From Faecalicatena fissicatena (GTDB lineage: Bacteria; Bacillota; Clostridia; Lachnospirales; Lachnospiraceae): a stretch of DNA of 64,000 nt. The position numbers and the translations under genes were made by a program. The stretch spans positions 1 to 64,000 of the forward strand of contig LDAQ01000009.1 of assembly GCA_001028025.1 (NCBI GenBank). The letters are read 5' to 3'. Position 1 is the stretch's first letter, and each line of letters starts with the position of its first letter. Below are positions 8,307-16,913 of the stretch, piece by piece. The notes beneath the pieces were generated by a model. It was not told where the DNA came from. It did not search any database and was given only the letters and a program-made list of their open reading frames with translations.

Positions 8307-9455
8307 TCAGTAATCCTTTAATTTGCGGATGATATACAGTATGTAAAGTGTCTGGAGAAAGTCGGTATCGCTCTGCCCGTAGGGAATCATATTTTTTACT
8401 TTGTTGATCCGATAGCGTATGGTGTTCTCATGGACAAAGAGCGCCTTGCTCGTTTTAGTATAGTCCATATCGTTCTCGATAAAATCGTTGATGGTATGCA
8501 TCAGATGGGAGTGGTATTTTTCATCATAATCTAAAATGGACTGCGCTGTCTCCAGATAAAATTCGTCTATGGCAGGGTGGCCCTCCAGTTTTAAAAAGAG
8601 GCGCAAAACGCCTAGAGCCCGGAAGTACACGACTTTTCCCGGCTGATACGGGCAGGATGCTGCTGCATGGTATGCCTGTGAAATAGCATCTCCGAGGCTG
8701 TAAAGCGGGCAGCAGCTGATGCCTGCCATACATTCGGGAAAACTCTCGAAAATGGCGGACGCTGTCTGGGAGATATATTTATCTATGGCTTGGGCTGAAT
8801 TATCCTTAAAAGAACGGATAATTAAAATGCCTCCGCGGTAGCCAGCGGCAAAGAATAAGACATCCCGGCTGAACTTTTCGGCCAGTGCCGGGCGGGGAAG
8901 CGGCGTACCTGCTTCTACACGGCAGTAAAAACAGAGCACATTTTTTGCAAAATAGGGATTCAGCCGCTGGATTAGAAGAGCCTTTCTGTTGTCAGAAAGC
9001 TCCCTGTCAGCCAGCTGGGCAAGGATCTCCTCCTGGCTGTTCAGATTTTTGTAAAAGAGCAGCTGTTCCGTAATCTCGGAAATAATAATGGAATATGGGA
9101 CATTCTTGTCGATAAAAAGTATGGGCAGTCCGCACTGATTAGCATAGGCATATGCTTCCTCAGGCAGTTCGTCCATATTTTCGTCAATAATGCAGAGTGC
9201 TGCGGTATGGATCGAATGAAAATACTTCAGGGCATAGAGGATATACTGAGGATTGTCTTTGCCATGATAGAAAGCAGTCAGAAAAAAAGAATTTCTGGAT
9301 TTGGTGTCAAGCGATTCGAAATCCAGTTCGCTGATATAATTATCGAAAACACTGACATATTCTACCTGTCTGTCCAGCCCGTCCATGCCGGCTTTGACCC
9401 TGGCACTGGACAGGGAGGGCAGATGCAGAACGTCAGATACAGTAATAACGCTCAT
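8307..9455 (-). CDS. PucR family transcriptional regulator
   Basis: The 382-residue regulator has an N-terminal PucR-type sensing domain, starting MSVITVSDVLHLP with the internal segment DRQVEYVSVFDNY, and a C-terminal helix-turn-helix around SKALFVHENTIRYRINKVKN (about residues 335-355). PucR-type proteins control purine, allantoin, hydantoin or amino-acid use in other bacteria. The ATG at 9455 has GGAGGT upstream. A longer frame to 9485 lacks a ribosome site. It is convergent with the OPT transporter (17-bp gap) and divergent from DUF1177 across a 97-bp intergenic region. That position suggests it regulates both flanking units. Confidence 0.9.
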   Translation of the reverse strand: MSVITVSDVLHLPSLSSARVKAGMDGLDRQVEYVSVFDNYISELDFESLDTKSRNSFFLTAFYHGKDNPQYILYALKYFHSIHTAALCIIDENMDELPEEAYAYANQCGLPILFIDKNVPYSIIISEITEQLLFYKNLNSQEEILAQLADRELSDNRKALLIQRLNPYFAKNVLCFYCRVEAGTPLPRPALAEKFSRDVLFFAAGYRGGILIIRSFKDNSAQAIDKYISQTASAIFESFPECMAGISCCPLYSLGDAISQAYHAAASCPYQPGKVVYFRALGVLRLFLKLEGHPAIDEFYLETAQSILDYDEKYHSHLMHTINDFIENDMDYTKTSKALFVHENTIRYRINKVKNMIPYGQSDTDFLQTLYILYIIRKLKDY

Positions 9456-9552
9456 AATGAAAGACCTCCGGGTGTGTTTTAACAAATTATATAACAGAAG
9501 ATTTCACAAATCAATGCGAAGAAACGATATAAAAAATTGGGAGGATGAAAAA

Positions 9553-10497
9553 ATGGTTTTTAAACAAATGCTGGAACTCTATGATATCCTGGATGATATC
9601 AATGCCAACGGCAAAAGAGTGGAGGAATATCTGAGAAGTATCCAGAAGGATGCGGATGTGGAAGCTTACCCGATTTACGGGGATAAAGGAAAAACAGATG
9701 TAGTAAAGGTATGTGTGCACGGAAGTAATGGAAAAAGAAGCGGCGGTGATGCACCTACGCTGGGAATCATCGGCAGGCTGGGCGGACTTGGTGCACGTCC
9801 CGAGCGGATCGGTTTTGTGTCCGACGGCGATGGGGCGCTGACGGTACTTACCGCGGCGGCGAAGCTTCTGGATATGCAGAAAAAAGGCGATACTCTGGAG
9901 GGGGATGTTGTCCTTGTGACACATGTATGCGCGGATGCACCGACAGAGCCCCACGAACCGGTGGATTTCATGGATTCCCCTGTCAGTATGCAGCAGTGCA
10001 ATGAGGAAGAGATTACAGCAGATATGGACGCGATTCTGACGGTCGATACGACAAAGGGAAACCGTGTCATTAACCACAAGGGATTCGCAATATCGCCGAC
10101 TGTTAAAGAGGGATATATCCTCAGAATCAGCGAGGATTTGCTGGATATTGTGGAAATTACTACGGGGAAGGCTCCTTATGTATTTCCAATTACCACCCAG
10201 GATATTACTCCTTATGGAAATGATCTGTATCATCTCAACAGTGTGCTTCAGCCGGCTGTGGCGACCGATGTTCCGGTTGTCGGAGTTGCAATTACAACAG
10301 AGACGGCGGTACCGGGGTGCGGTACAGGCGCAACACATGGCGCAGATGTAGAGATGACAACACGCTTTGTGATTGAAGCAGCCAAGGTTTTTGGAAGAGG
10401 GCAGTGCAGATTTTATGATGAAGAGGAATTTGCAAGGATTCAAAAATTATATGGTTCCATGAAAAAACTGCAGACTCTGGGAGAAGAGCAGGAATAG
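9553..10497 (+). CDS. DUF1177 domain-containing protein
   Basis: The 314-residue soluble protein matches DUF1177, an uncharacterised family found next to peptide-use genes. Conserved-looking segments are APTLGIIGRLGGLGARPERIGFVSD cut across residues 65-90, VTHVCADAPTEPHEPVDFM with several possible metal ligands, VDTTKGN, and GCGTGATHGADVEMTTRF. The start is ATG 9553, with GGGAGG directly upstream. Longer in-frame starts run through the divergent promoter region and are unlikely. It is 42 bases upstream of an M29-type aminopeptidase and probably cotranscribed. An enzyme acting on an amide or peptide bond is plausible from the neighbours, but not shown. Confidence 0.85.
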   Translation: MVFKQMLELYDILDDINANGKRVEEYLRSIQKDADVEAYPIYGDKGKTDVVKVCVHGSNGKRSGGDAPTLGIIGRLGGLGARPERIGFVSDGDGALTVLTAAAKLLDMQKKGDTLEGDVVLVTHVCADAPTEPHEPVDFMDSPVSMQQCNEEEITADMDAILTVDTTKGNRVINHKGFAISPTVKEGYILRISEDLLDIVEITTGKAPYVFPITTQDITPYGNDLYHLNSVLQPAVATDVPVVGVAITTETAVPGCGTGATHGADVEMTTRFVIEAAKVFGRGQCRFYDEEEFARIQKLYGSMKKLQTLGEEQE

Positions 10498-10539
10498 ACG
10501 GCAAAGCCCCGGAGACTATAAAGAAAGAAGGAAACAAGA

Positions 10540-11484
10540 ATGGAGACTGATATAAGAGAAAGTGCAGAAAATCTCCTGAGGGCCTGCATGGATGTAAAAC
10601 AAGGAGAGCAGGTGCTGGTTATCGCGGATCAGGATAAATATGAACTGGGATTTCAGGTATATGAGACTGCTCTGCATATGAACTGTGAAGCACTTTTTAT
10701 GTGTATGAAAAACCGGACTGTTTCAGGGGAAGAGCCTCCTGCGGCCGTAGCTGCAGCGATGTGCGCCTCCGATGTTGTGATCTGTATTACAGAACATTCG
10801 ATGACCCATACGAATGCCAGAATCAATGCAGCCAAAACAGGGGCCAGAATCGGCACCATGCCCGGGATCACCGGGGAGATGTTTTCTAAAGGCGCTATGA
10901 CTGCGGATTTTCATAAAGTAGAGTCGGATACCCTGCGGTACACTCAGATGCTGACCGAAGCATCCACAGCCAGAATTGAAAAAGAAGGACATGCTCTGAC
11001 ACTCAACCTGAAAGGCAGGAATGGAGTCCCCAGTACCGGGGTTTACCGAAATAAGGGGGAGGCGGGCAATCTTCCTTCCGGCGAGGCATATATTGCGCCG
11101 GTTGAAGACGGTGTAAATGGAAGTATGGTGATCGACGGTTCTATGGAAGCGATGGGCGTGCTTGAAAAACCGCTGATTGTAACGATTGAAGATGGCCGGC
11201 TGAAGGCACTGGAAGGGGACGGCGGTAAATTGCAGATTCTGTTTGCAAAGCCTGAAAATGGTATCACAGCAGAACTTGGGATTGGAACAAACCATGCGGC
11301 CATCCTCTGCGGAAATATTCTGGAGGATGAAAAAGTGTATGGAACTGTCCATATTGCTTTCGGCAGTAATACTTCATTTGGCGGAACCAATAAGGCAGAC
11401 TGCCATATGGATGGGATTATATTGGAGCCGGATCTGTACCTGGATGATGAACTAATAATGAAAAAAGGTGTGTTCCTGCGTTAG
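10540..11484 (+). CDS. M29-type (thermophilic metallopeptidase-like) aminopeptidase
   Basis: The 314-residue cytoplasmic protein resembles aminopeptidases of clan MQ, family M29, although it is shorter than the roughly 400 residues usual for AmpS/AmpT. Likely metal-ligand segments are visible in order: PSGEAYIAP (Glu), TAELGIGTN (Glu), GTVHIAFGSN (His), FGGTNKADCHMDG (His and Asp). AAAGAAGGAAAC upstream gives a good start. It lies downstream of DUF1177 in the same direction. The likely role is removal of N-terminal residues from imported peptides. The shorter length leaves a related but different activity possible. Confidence 0.86.
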   Translation: METDIRESAENLLRACMDVKQGEQVLVIADQDKYELGFQVYETALHMNCEALFMCMKNRTVSGEEPPAAVAAAMCASDVVICITEHSMTHTNARINAAKTGARIGTMPGITGEMFSKGAMTADFHKVESDTLRYTQMLTEASTARIEKEGHALTLNLKGRNGVPSTGVYRNKGEAGNLPSGEAYIAPVEDGVNGSMVIDGSMEAMGVLEKPLIVTIEDGRLKALEGDGGKLQILFAKPENGITAELGIGTNHAAILCGNILEDEKVYGTVHIAFGSNTSFGGTNKADCHMDGIILEPDLYLDDELIMKKGVFLR

Positions 11485-11532
11485 GCAGGGCATACCTTAA
11501 CCGGGGGTGTACGGTTTGACAGGGGGGCTTAG

Positions 11533-11550
11533 AAATAGGCCGCCCTATTT
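11533..11550 (+). other. intergenic hairpin, possible weak terminator
   Basis: AAATAGG (11533-11539) pairs with CCTATTT (11544-11550) around a four-base loop, about 50 bases after the aminopeptidase stop. There is no clear T-run, so termination is uncertain. The rest of the 236-base gap up to 11720 shows no gene. The ribosome site of the next gene is at 11706-11712. Confidence 0.35.
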
Positions 11551-11720
11551 TGGGCTTAACGTGATGTGGCTGATGGAACATTTACCTGGCAGGATTATTC
11601 TACAAGTCAGGGAGTTTCATGTGCGGAGAGTATTATGCAGAGGTTCTGGACGGGAGAGGTGATTTATGATAGAATAGCGGGGAGTGACAAGACAAGTGTA
11701 TGTGCAGGAGGGATTTTAGT

Positions 11721-12776
11721 ATGAAGAAGCTGCTTGACAGGATCTTTATAGATGGGCTCAGCGGGATGGCGCAGGGGCTTTTTGCTACGTTAATTATTGG
11801 TACTATTATTCAGCAGGTCGGGACATTTATGGGCGGGTCTGCCGGTAGTCTGGTCTATGCAGTCGGGAAAGTAGCGGCAGCTTTGACGGGGGCCGGGATT
11901 GGCGTTGGCGTGGCCCGGAAACTGGAAGCCAGCCAGCTGGTGACGGTTTCGGCGGCTACGGCCGGTATGGTGGGCGCTTTTGCCGGTAAATTGCTGGCGG
12001 GCCAGGTGATTCAGGATGGGGCTATGGTATTTGCAGGACCGGGAGAACCTTTGGGAGCTTTTGTTGCGGCGTACATAGCGATTGAGTTTGGAATTCTGAT
12101 TTCCGGGAAGACAAAACTGGATATTATTCTGACTCCACTGATCTGTATTGGTACAGGCTCGGCAGTGGGACTGCTTTTGGGCCCACCAATATCAAGATTT
12201 ATGAACTGGCTTGGTTCCCTGATTAACTGGGGAACAGAGCAGCAGCCATTTTTAATGGGAATCGTGGTGTCTGTGCTGATGGGAATGATATTGACCCTGC
12301 CGATCAGTTCTGCGGCGCTGGGAATCATACTGAATCTCTCTGGGCTTGCAGCCGGGGCTGCCACCATAGGATGCTGTTGCAACATGGTTGGTTTTGCCGT
12401 GGCAAGCTATCGTGAAAATAAAATAGGCGGCCTGCTGGCACAGGGGATCGGCACCTCTATGCTGCAGGTACCTAATATTGTCCGGAAGCCAATCATCTGG
12501 CTGCCCGCCATCCTGTCCAGTGCTCTGCTTGGACCACTGGGTACTATGGTACTTCATATGACCAACAATGCAACCGGCTCCGGAATGGGCACAGCCGGTC
12601 TCGTAGGACAGATAATGACCTGGCAGGTCATGACACAGACAGAGCCTCCAATGATGGTACTAATAAAAATTCTGGTAATCCAGATTCTTCTCCCGGCCCT
12701 TGTAACACTGGGAATATCAGAGTTCATGCGGAAAAGAAAATGGATAAAGTTCGGCGATATGAAACTCCAAATGTAG
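11721..12776 (+). CDS. PTS IIC-like / PfoR-type membrane protein
   Basis: The 351-residue polytopic membrane protein has about nine or ten hydrophobic segments and matches the COG3641/PfoR group, which shares a fold with PTS EIIC components but has no phosphorylation sites. Typical segments are DGLSGMAQGLFATLIIGTI, GGSAGSLVYAVGKVAAA, GEPLGAFVAAYIAIE and NNATGSGMGTAGLVGQI. The ATG at 11721 follows AGGAGG. An upstream in-frame ATG at 11700 lacks a site. No EIIA or EIIB gene is nearby. The protein was once proposed as a toxin-gene regulator in Clostridium perfringens. Here a transport role for an unknown substrate is as likely. Confidence 0.82.
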   Translation: MKKLLDRIFIDGLSGMAQGLFATLIIGTIIQQVGTFMGGSAGSLVYAVGKVAAALTGAGIGVGVARKLEASQLVTVSAATAGMVGAFAGKLLAGQVIQDGAMVFAGPGEPLGAFVAAYIAIEFGILISGKTKLDIILTPLICIGTGSAVGLLLGPPISRFMNWLGSLINWGTEQQPFLMGIVVSVLMGMILTLPISSAALGIILNLSGLAAGAATIGCCCNMVGFAVASYRENKIGGLLAQGIGTSMLQVPNIVRKPIIWLPAILSSALLGPLGTMVLHMTNNATGSGMGTAGLVGQIMTWQVMTQTEPPMMVLIKILVIQILLPALVTLGISEFMRKRKWIKFGDMKLQM

Positions 12777-12862
12777 GAACAAGTAAGACTCCCGTGCTGT
12801 TACACACCCGCTTGGAGTCCCCCTCCAAATCCTCCCAGATTTGTTAAAAAATAATGAACTGG

Positions 12863-12891
12863 CTGACATAAAGTAGGTTTTATGCTATAAT
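12863..12891 (+). promoter_or_regulatory. sigma-70-type promoter of the small alarmone synthetase gene
   Basis: CTGACA (12863-12868) is followed after 17 bases by a perfect TATAAT (12886-12891). Transcription would start near 12898, leaving a short leader. This supports the translation start at ATG 12941 (with GAGAGGAG upstream) or, less likely, TTG 12923. Confidence 0.75.
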
Positions 12892-12940
12892 AAAAAAGAT
12901 TGGGAAAGGGGGATTTTCCAAATTGAGAGGAGAACTGCAG

Positions 12941-13672
12941 ATGCACGATGCTATCAAAAATTATGAAGATGTAGATAGCTGGAAAACGGTTATTTTTTTA
13001 TATAATGCTGCGCTGAAAGAAGTTGGGACAAAGCTGGAAATTCTGAACGATGAATTTCAGCATGTACATCAGTATAATCCGATTGAGCATATAAAGACAC
13101 GTATTAAGACGCCGGAAAGTATTGTAAAGAAGCTGAAGAGATACGGCTATGAGACATCCATTGAGAATATGGTAAAGTATATCAATGATATTGCGGGTGT
13201 TCGGCTGATCTGTTCGTTTACATCAGATATTTACCGTCTTGGTGAGATGATAGGAAATCAGAGCGACCTGAAAGTTCTTTCTATTAAAGACTATATCAAA
13301 AATCCAAAGGAAAGCGGATATAAGAGCTATCATATGCTGGTTTCGGTTCCGATATTCCTTTCCGACAGTGTAGTGGACACTAAGGTGGAGATTCAGATCC
13401 GGACGATAGCCATGGATTTCTGGGCAAGTCTGGAGCATAAGATTTATTATAAATTCGAAGGGAATGCGCCGGACTATATCAGCCGGGAACTCAGGGAGTG
13501 TGCCCAGATGGTTGCAGAGCTGGATGATAAGATGCTTTCTCTGAATGATGCGATACAGGCATGCCTGGTAGATGAGAGTATTACAGATGAAAAAGAGAGG
13601 CTCGATGATATTACGGCAAATGTCATTGGCGGCAGACGAAGCGATAAGAGTAATGAAATTATAGGGAAGTAA
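12941..13672 (+). CDS. small alarmone synthetase (RelA/SpoT-domain GTP pyrophosphokinase)
   Basis: The 243-residue protein is a single-domain (p)ppGpp synthetase of the RelQ/YjbM type. It has the RelA/SpoT synthetase core: HIKTRIKTPESIVKKLKR (GTP-binding region), DIAGVRLICSF (catalytic Asp), ESGYKSYHMLV and VEIQIRTIAMDFWASLEHKIYYK. The hydrolase, TGS and ACT domains of long RSH enzymes are absent. Expression from its own promoter at 12863-12891 fits the transcriptional control seen for such enzymes. A separate single-domain HD hydrolase of the same superfamily lies at 28973-29533, so synthesis and breakdown may be split between two small proteins in this region. Confidence 0.93.
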   Translation: MHDAIKNYEDVDSWKTVIFLYNAALKEVGTKLEILNDEFQHVHQYNPIEHIKTRIKTPESIVKKLKRYGYETSIENMVKYINDIAGVRLICSFTSDIYRLGEMIGNQSDLKVLSIKDYIKNPKESGYKSYHMLVSVPIFLSDSVVDTKVEIQIRTIAMDFWASLEHKIYYKFEGNAPDYISRELRECAQMVAELDDKMLSLNDAIQACLVDESITDEKERLDDITANVIGGRRSDKSNEIIGK

Positions 13673-13744
13673 TAAGGAGGCTTAAGAGCGCTGATATAGA
13701 GACAGTATATGGAATTGCAGCGCAGCAGCTTCTAAATAAGATTT

Positions 13745-13829
13745 AAAGCCAACATAATGAACATCACCGATTCAGTTCGGTTACCCCTCAGGGAAGAACG
13801 TTTTGAGGGAAGTTCATATGTTGGCTTTT
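13745..13829 (+). repeat. miniature T-shaped palindrome (three-way junction)
   Basis: The outer stem AAAGCCAACATAATGAAC (13745-13762) pairs with GTTCATATGTTGGCTTT (13812-13828). Between them are two hairpins: ACCGA/TCGGT (13766-13781) and CCCTCA/TGAGGG (13785-13809). The outer stem is the same sequence as the junction-proximal stem of the large palindrome at 49236-49559, although the hairpins differ. It lies between the alarmone synthetase and the metal ATPase genes, which are codirectional, and could also act as a terminator or structured RNA. Confidence 0.8.
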
Positions 13830-13892
13830 ACTATAGCTAAGGCTGTAACTATAGCTTAGTCTGATATTGGGACTGATTTTTATAAATAACTA

Positions 13893-13947
13893 TTGACAAA
13901 TCGTGCGAAATATGATTAGATGAACATATGAACAGTTATTCATATGT
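13893..13947 (+). promoter_or_regulatory. metal-responsive promoter and ArsR-type operator
   Basis: A TTGACA box (13893-13898) is followed after 17 bases by a weak TTAGAT (13916-13921). Immediately downstream is an inverted repeat ACATATGAA-CAGTTA-TTCATATGT (13924-13947) containing TGAAC-N4-ATTCA, the form of SmtB/CadC/CzrA operators. A similar site with the same offset from its -10 box precedes the ArsR gene at 16531. Repression by that ArsR protein and release by metal is inferred. Confidence 0.7.
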
Positions 13948-13971
13948 TTTATAATTATTGGAGGTACGGGT

Positions 13972-16332
13972 ATGGCACAAAAAGCTTTGAATAAAAAGAT
14001 TTATCCAGAGGAGATGACATGCGGTTGCGGGCATGATCACGATGACGAACACGGCCATGGGGAACATCACCATGCACATGAAGAAAACTGCGGGTGCCAT
14101 CATGACGATCATGGACATGAGGAGCACCATCATAAACACGGAGAGAACTGCGGGTGCGGTCAGGAACATAGCAGCAGCGGACACAGCCATGAGGCGGTAG
14201 AGCACCGGGAAGAAAATCATGCATTTGACAATGTTCAGAAGCAGGTCTATATTCTGGAGAACCTGAGCTGTGCAAATTGTGCTGCCAAGATGGAGCGAAA
14301 AATCCAGGAACTTCCGCAGGTCGACTATGCAAATATTATTTTTGCTACAAAGAAGCTTCAGGTAGTGGCTAATACAGAGGAAGAATTGCTGCCGTTACTT
14401 CAGAAGATATGTTCGTCCATAGAGAGCGAAGTTACTGTCTCTAAGAATGAGAGAAAACCGGCCCTGCGGCAAACAGAATCCAAAGGAAAGTTCAGTGAAA
14501 ACAAAAAAGATTTCTGGGAAATCGGTATCGGGGCAGTGTTTTTGGCAGGGGGTATTCTTACAGAAACGGTGAGCGGGAACCTTTCACTGATTCTGTTTCT
14601 GATCGGATACCTCACACTGGGCAGGGCAGTGCTTCTTACAGCGGTAAAGAACCTGGGGAAAGGTCATGTGTTCGATGAAAATTTCCTTATGAGTATTGCA
14701 ACATTGGGAGCGTTTGTAATAAGCGAGTATCCTGAGGCGGTCGGCGTCATGCTTTTCTATCGTGTCGGAGAGTTGTTTGAAGAGATTGCTGTTGCCAGAA
14801 GCCGAAGCCAGATCATGGACGCAGTGGATATGAGGCCGGAAGTTGTCAATAAAGTTGCAGGAAAAGAGATTCTGGTAATTCCTGCAGAGGATGCTCTTAC
14901 AGGAGATATACTTCTTGTACGTCCCGGAGACCGGATTCCGCTGGATGGTACCATTGTAGAGGGGGAGAGCAGGATAGACACATCACCGGTAACCGGAGAA
15001 CCCGTACCGACAGCGGCCAAGACCGGAGATCCGGTAACATCCGGATGTGTGAATACGTCCGGGCTTTTGAAAATACGTGTGGATAAGGTCTTAGAGGATT
15101 CTATGGTAACCAGGATTCTGGATTCTGTAGAAAATGCAGCGGCAAGCAAGCCGAAAATTGACCGGTTTATTACCAGATTTTCCAGGGTATATACACCGTT
15201 TGTAGTAATCCTGGCAGCTGCTACGGCAGTGATTCCTTCTCTGATAACGGGCGACTGGAATTACTGGGTATATACAGCCCTGACCTTTCTCGTTATCAGC
15301 TGTCCCTGTGCCCTGGTTCTCAGTGTTCCGCTGGCATTCTTTTCAGGAATCGGCGCGGGTTCCAAAAACGGCATTCTTTTTAAGGGAGGGGTTGCCATTG
15401 AGGCTCTGCAGGGCGTGAAGGCCATTGTTATGGATAAGACGGGAACGATCACAGAAGGCAATTTTGTTCTTCAGAGTGTGGTGCCGGTGGCCGGATTTGA
15501 CGCGGAAACACTGCTGTCACTTGCGGGAAGCTGTGAGATGACGTCAACACATCCGATTGCTGTGAGTATTGTAAACGCTGCCGAGGAGAAGGAATTAAGG
15601 CTGCAGCGTCCGTCAAGTGTGGAAGAGATTTCTGGTAAAGGCGTGCGTGCACAGCTGAAAGAAGGCATTGTACTGTGCGGTAATAGAAAACTGCTGGAGG
15701 CATATCAGGTAGATCTGAGCCGGTACGCAGACGCCGCCTATGGCACAGAAGTACTGCTGTCTCTGAATGGGGAGTATGTAGGACAGCTTGTGATTGCAGA
15801 TACAATTAAGAGTGGAGCAAAGCCGGCAGTGGCGGCCCTGAAACGCCTGGGGATTCTCACGGCTATGCTGACAGGAGATGCCAGGAAGAGCGCCGAGACC
15901 GTGGGAAAAGAGACTGGTATCGATGAAATCCACGCAAAACTGCTTCCGGAGAATAAGGTGGAGGAGTTAAAGCGTATCCGTGAAGAGCATGGAAGTGTCA
16001 TGTTTGTAGGGGACGGAATTAATGATGCACCGGTTCTGGCAGGCGCCGATGTGGGTGCCGCTATGGGAAGCGGGGCGGATGCAGCGATTGAGGCGGCAGA
16101 TGTGGTATTTATGACTTCTTCTATGGAAGCAATTCCGCAGTCTCTCCTGATTGCCAGGACGACAGGGGCAATTGCCCGGCAAAATGTAGTTCTTGCCCTT
16201 GTGATAAAGATCCTGGTTATGGTTCTTGGGCTGGCTGGTCTTGCGAATATGTGGATGGCGGTTTTTGCCGATACCGGAGTGGCGATGCTGTGTATTCTAA
16301 ATTCTGTGAGGGTACTCTATAGAAAGCTGTAA
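13972..16332 (+). CDS. heavy-metal P1B-type ATPase with His-rich N-terminus (Zn/Cd/Co exporter type)
   Basis: The 786-residue membrane pump starts with a roughly 65-residue His/Cys-rich tract (repeated CGCG/CGC and HH clusters), then an HMA domain with CANC near residue 101, six or more membrane helices, the ion-path motif CPCALVLSVP, the phosphorylation site DKTGTITEG, the HP motif STHPIAVSI, and GDGINDAPVLAGADVG in the ATP-binding region. The last helix carries FADTGVAM with the Asp typical of ZntA/CadA. GGAGGT precedes the ATG. It has its own operator-controlled promoter and is followed by ArsR and a second ATPase. Divalent metal efflux is the likely role; the exact metal is not decided by sequence. 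Confidence 0.94.
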   Translation: MAQKALNKKIYPEEMTCGCGHDHDDEHGHGEHHHAHEENCGCHHDDHGHEEHHHKHGENCGCGQEHSSSGHSHEAVEHREENHAFDNVQKQVYILENLSCANCAAKMERKIQELPQVDYANIIFATKKLQVVANTEEELLPLLQKICSSIESEVTVSKNERKPALRQTESKGKFSENKKDFWEIGIGAVFLAGGILTETVSGNLSLILFLIGYLTLGRAVLLTAVKNLGKGHVFDENFLMSIATLGAFVISEYPEAVGVMLFYRVGELFEEIAVARSRSQIMDAVDMRPEVVNKVAGKEILVIPAEDALTGDILLVRPGDRIPLDGTIVEGESRIDTSPVTGEPVPTAAKTGDPVTSGCVNTSGLLKIRVDKVLEDSMVTRILDSVENAAASKPKIDRFITRFSRVYTPFVVILAAATAVIPSLITGDWNYWVYTALTFLVISCPCALVLSVPLAFFSGIGAGSKNGILFKGGVAIEALQGVKAIVMDKTGTITEGNFVLQSVVPVAGFDAETLLSLAGSCEMTSTHPIAVSIVNAAEEKELRLQRPSSVEEISGKGVRAQLKEGIVLCGNRKLLEAYQVDLSRYADAAYGTEVLLSLNGEYVGQLVIADTIKSGAKPAVAALKRLGILTAMLTGDARKSAETVGKETGIDEIHAKLLPENKVEELKRIREEHGSVMFVGDGINDAPVLAGADVGAAMGSGADAAIEAADVVFMTSSMEAIPQSLLIARTTGAIARQNVVLALVIKILVMVLGLAGLANMWMAVFADTGVAMLCILNSVRVLYRKL

Positions 16333-16370
16333 CAGGAGCGGTGGAAGGATTAAATTAAAAAAATCTTAAG

Positions 16371-16408
16371 AAAGGGGCGCGGATCGTTATGAATGCGTTC
16401 CTTTTCTA
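16371..16408 (+). terminator. possible terminator after the first metal ATPase
   Basis: AGAAAGG near 16371 can pair with CCTTTTCT near 16400-16408 around a GC-rich inner stem, about 40 bases after the ATPase stop and before the next promoter. The T-run is short, so this is a tentative call. Confidence 0.4.
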
Positions 16409-16461
16409 TTATAAAGGGTAAAAATGGGAAGAATATAGTGGGGCAGAGGGGATGGGATTGC

Positions 16462-16510
16462 TTGACCCGGAAGCGTATTTTTCGTATAATAATATCTGAA
16501 CGGTTGTTCA
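16462..16510 (+). promoter_or_regulatory. promoter and ArsR-type operator of the metal sensor operon
   Basis: TTGACC (16462-16467) and TATAAT (16485-16490) are separated by 17 bases. The palindrome TGAACGGTTGTTCA (16497-16510) sits 7 bases after the -10 box. It is the same operator class as at 13924-13947 and is positioned to block transcription, so autoregulation by the ArsR protein is likely. Confidence 0.78.
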
Positions 16511-16530
16511 CATGAAGGGAGATTCGGTAT

Positions 16531-16881
16531 ATGGAAATAGAACATTGTGATTTCATGCATGTACACGAAGATATTGTAAAGAAGGTTCGGGAGAATATGC
16601 CTGAACCAGAGGAACTTCAGGATCTGGCGGACTTTTTTAAAGTATGCGGTGATTCCACCAGAATTAAAATTTTATGTGTTCTGTGGCAGTCCGAGATGTG
16701 TGTATGTGATATTGCACAGTCACTCGGTATGACACAGTCGGCGATATCACATCAGCTCAGGGTGCTGAAGCAGATGAAACTGGTTACGAACCGCAGAGAG
16801 GGAAAGACAGTGTTCTATTCTCTTGCGGACAGTCATATTAAAACTATTATGAACCAGGGGTTAGAACATATCAGAGAATAA
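16531..16881 (+). CDS. ArsR/SmtB family metal-sensing repressor
   Basis: The 116-residue winged-helix repressor has the family HTH segment with MCVCDIAQSLGMTQSAISHQ. The two cysteines in CVC match the alpha-3 metal site of CadC/CmtR-like sensors. The C-terminal helix DSHIKTIMNQGLEHIRE has the Asp-x-His and His-x-x-Glu pattern of the alpha-5 zinc site of CzrA/SmtB. Having both kinds of ligands suggests response to Cd, Pb and/or Zn. It sits between two metal ATPases, with matching operators before itself and before the upstream ATPase. Confidence 0.93.
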   Translation: MEIEHCDFMHVHEDIVKKVRENMPEPEELQDLADFFKVCGDSTRIKILCVLWQSEMCVCDIAQSLGMTQSAISHQLRVLKQMKLVTNRREGKTVFYSLADSHIKTIMNQGLEHIRE

Positions 16882-16913
16882 AATAACGGTGAAAGGAAAA
16901 CGAGGGGGCCAAA

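Noticed and set aside
13955..14332. 125-residue minus-strand frame opposite the start of the metal ATPase
   Set aside because: It is the antisense of the His-rich coding tract and lacks a ribosome site or conserved features.
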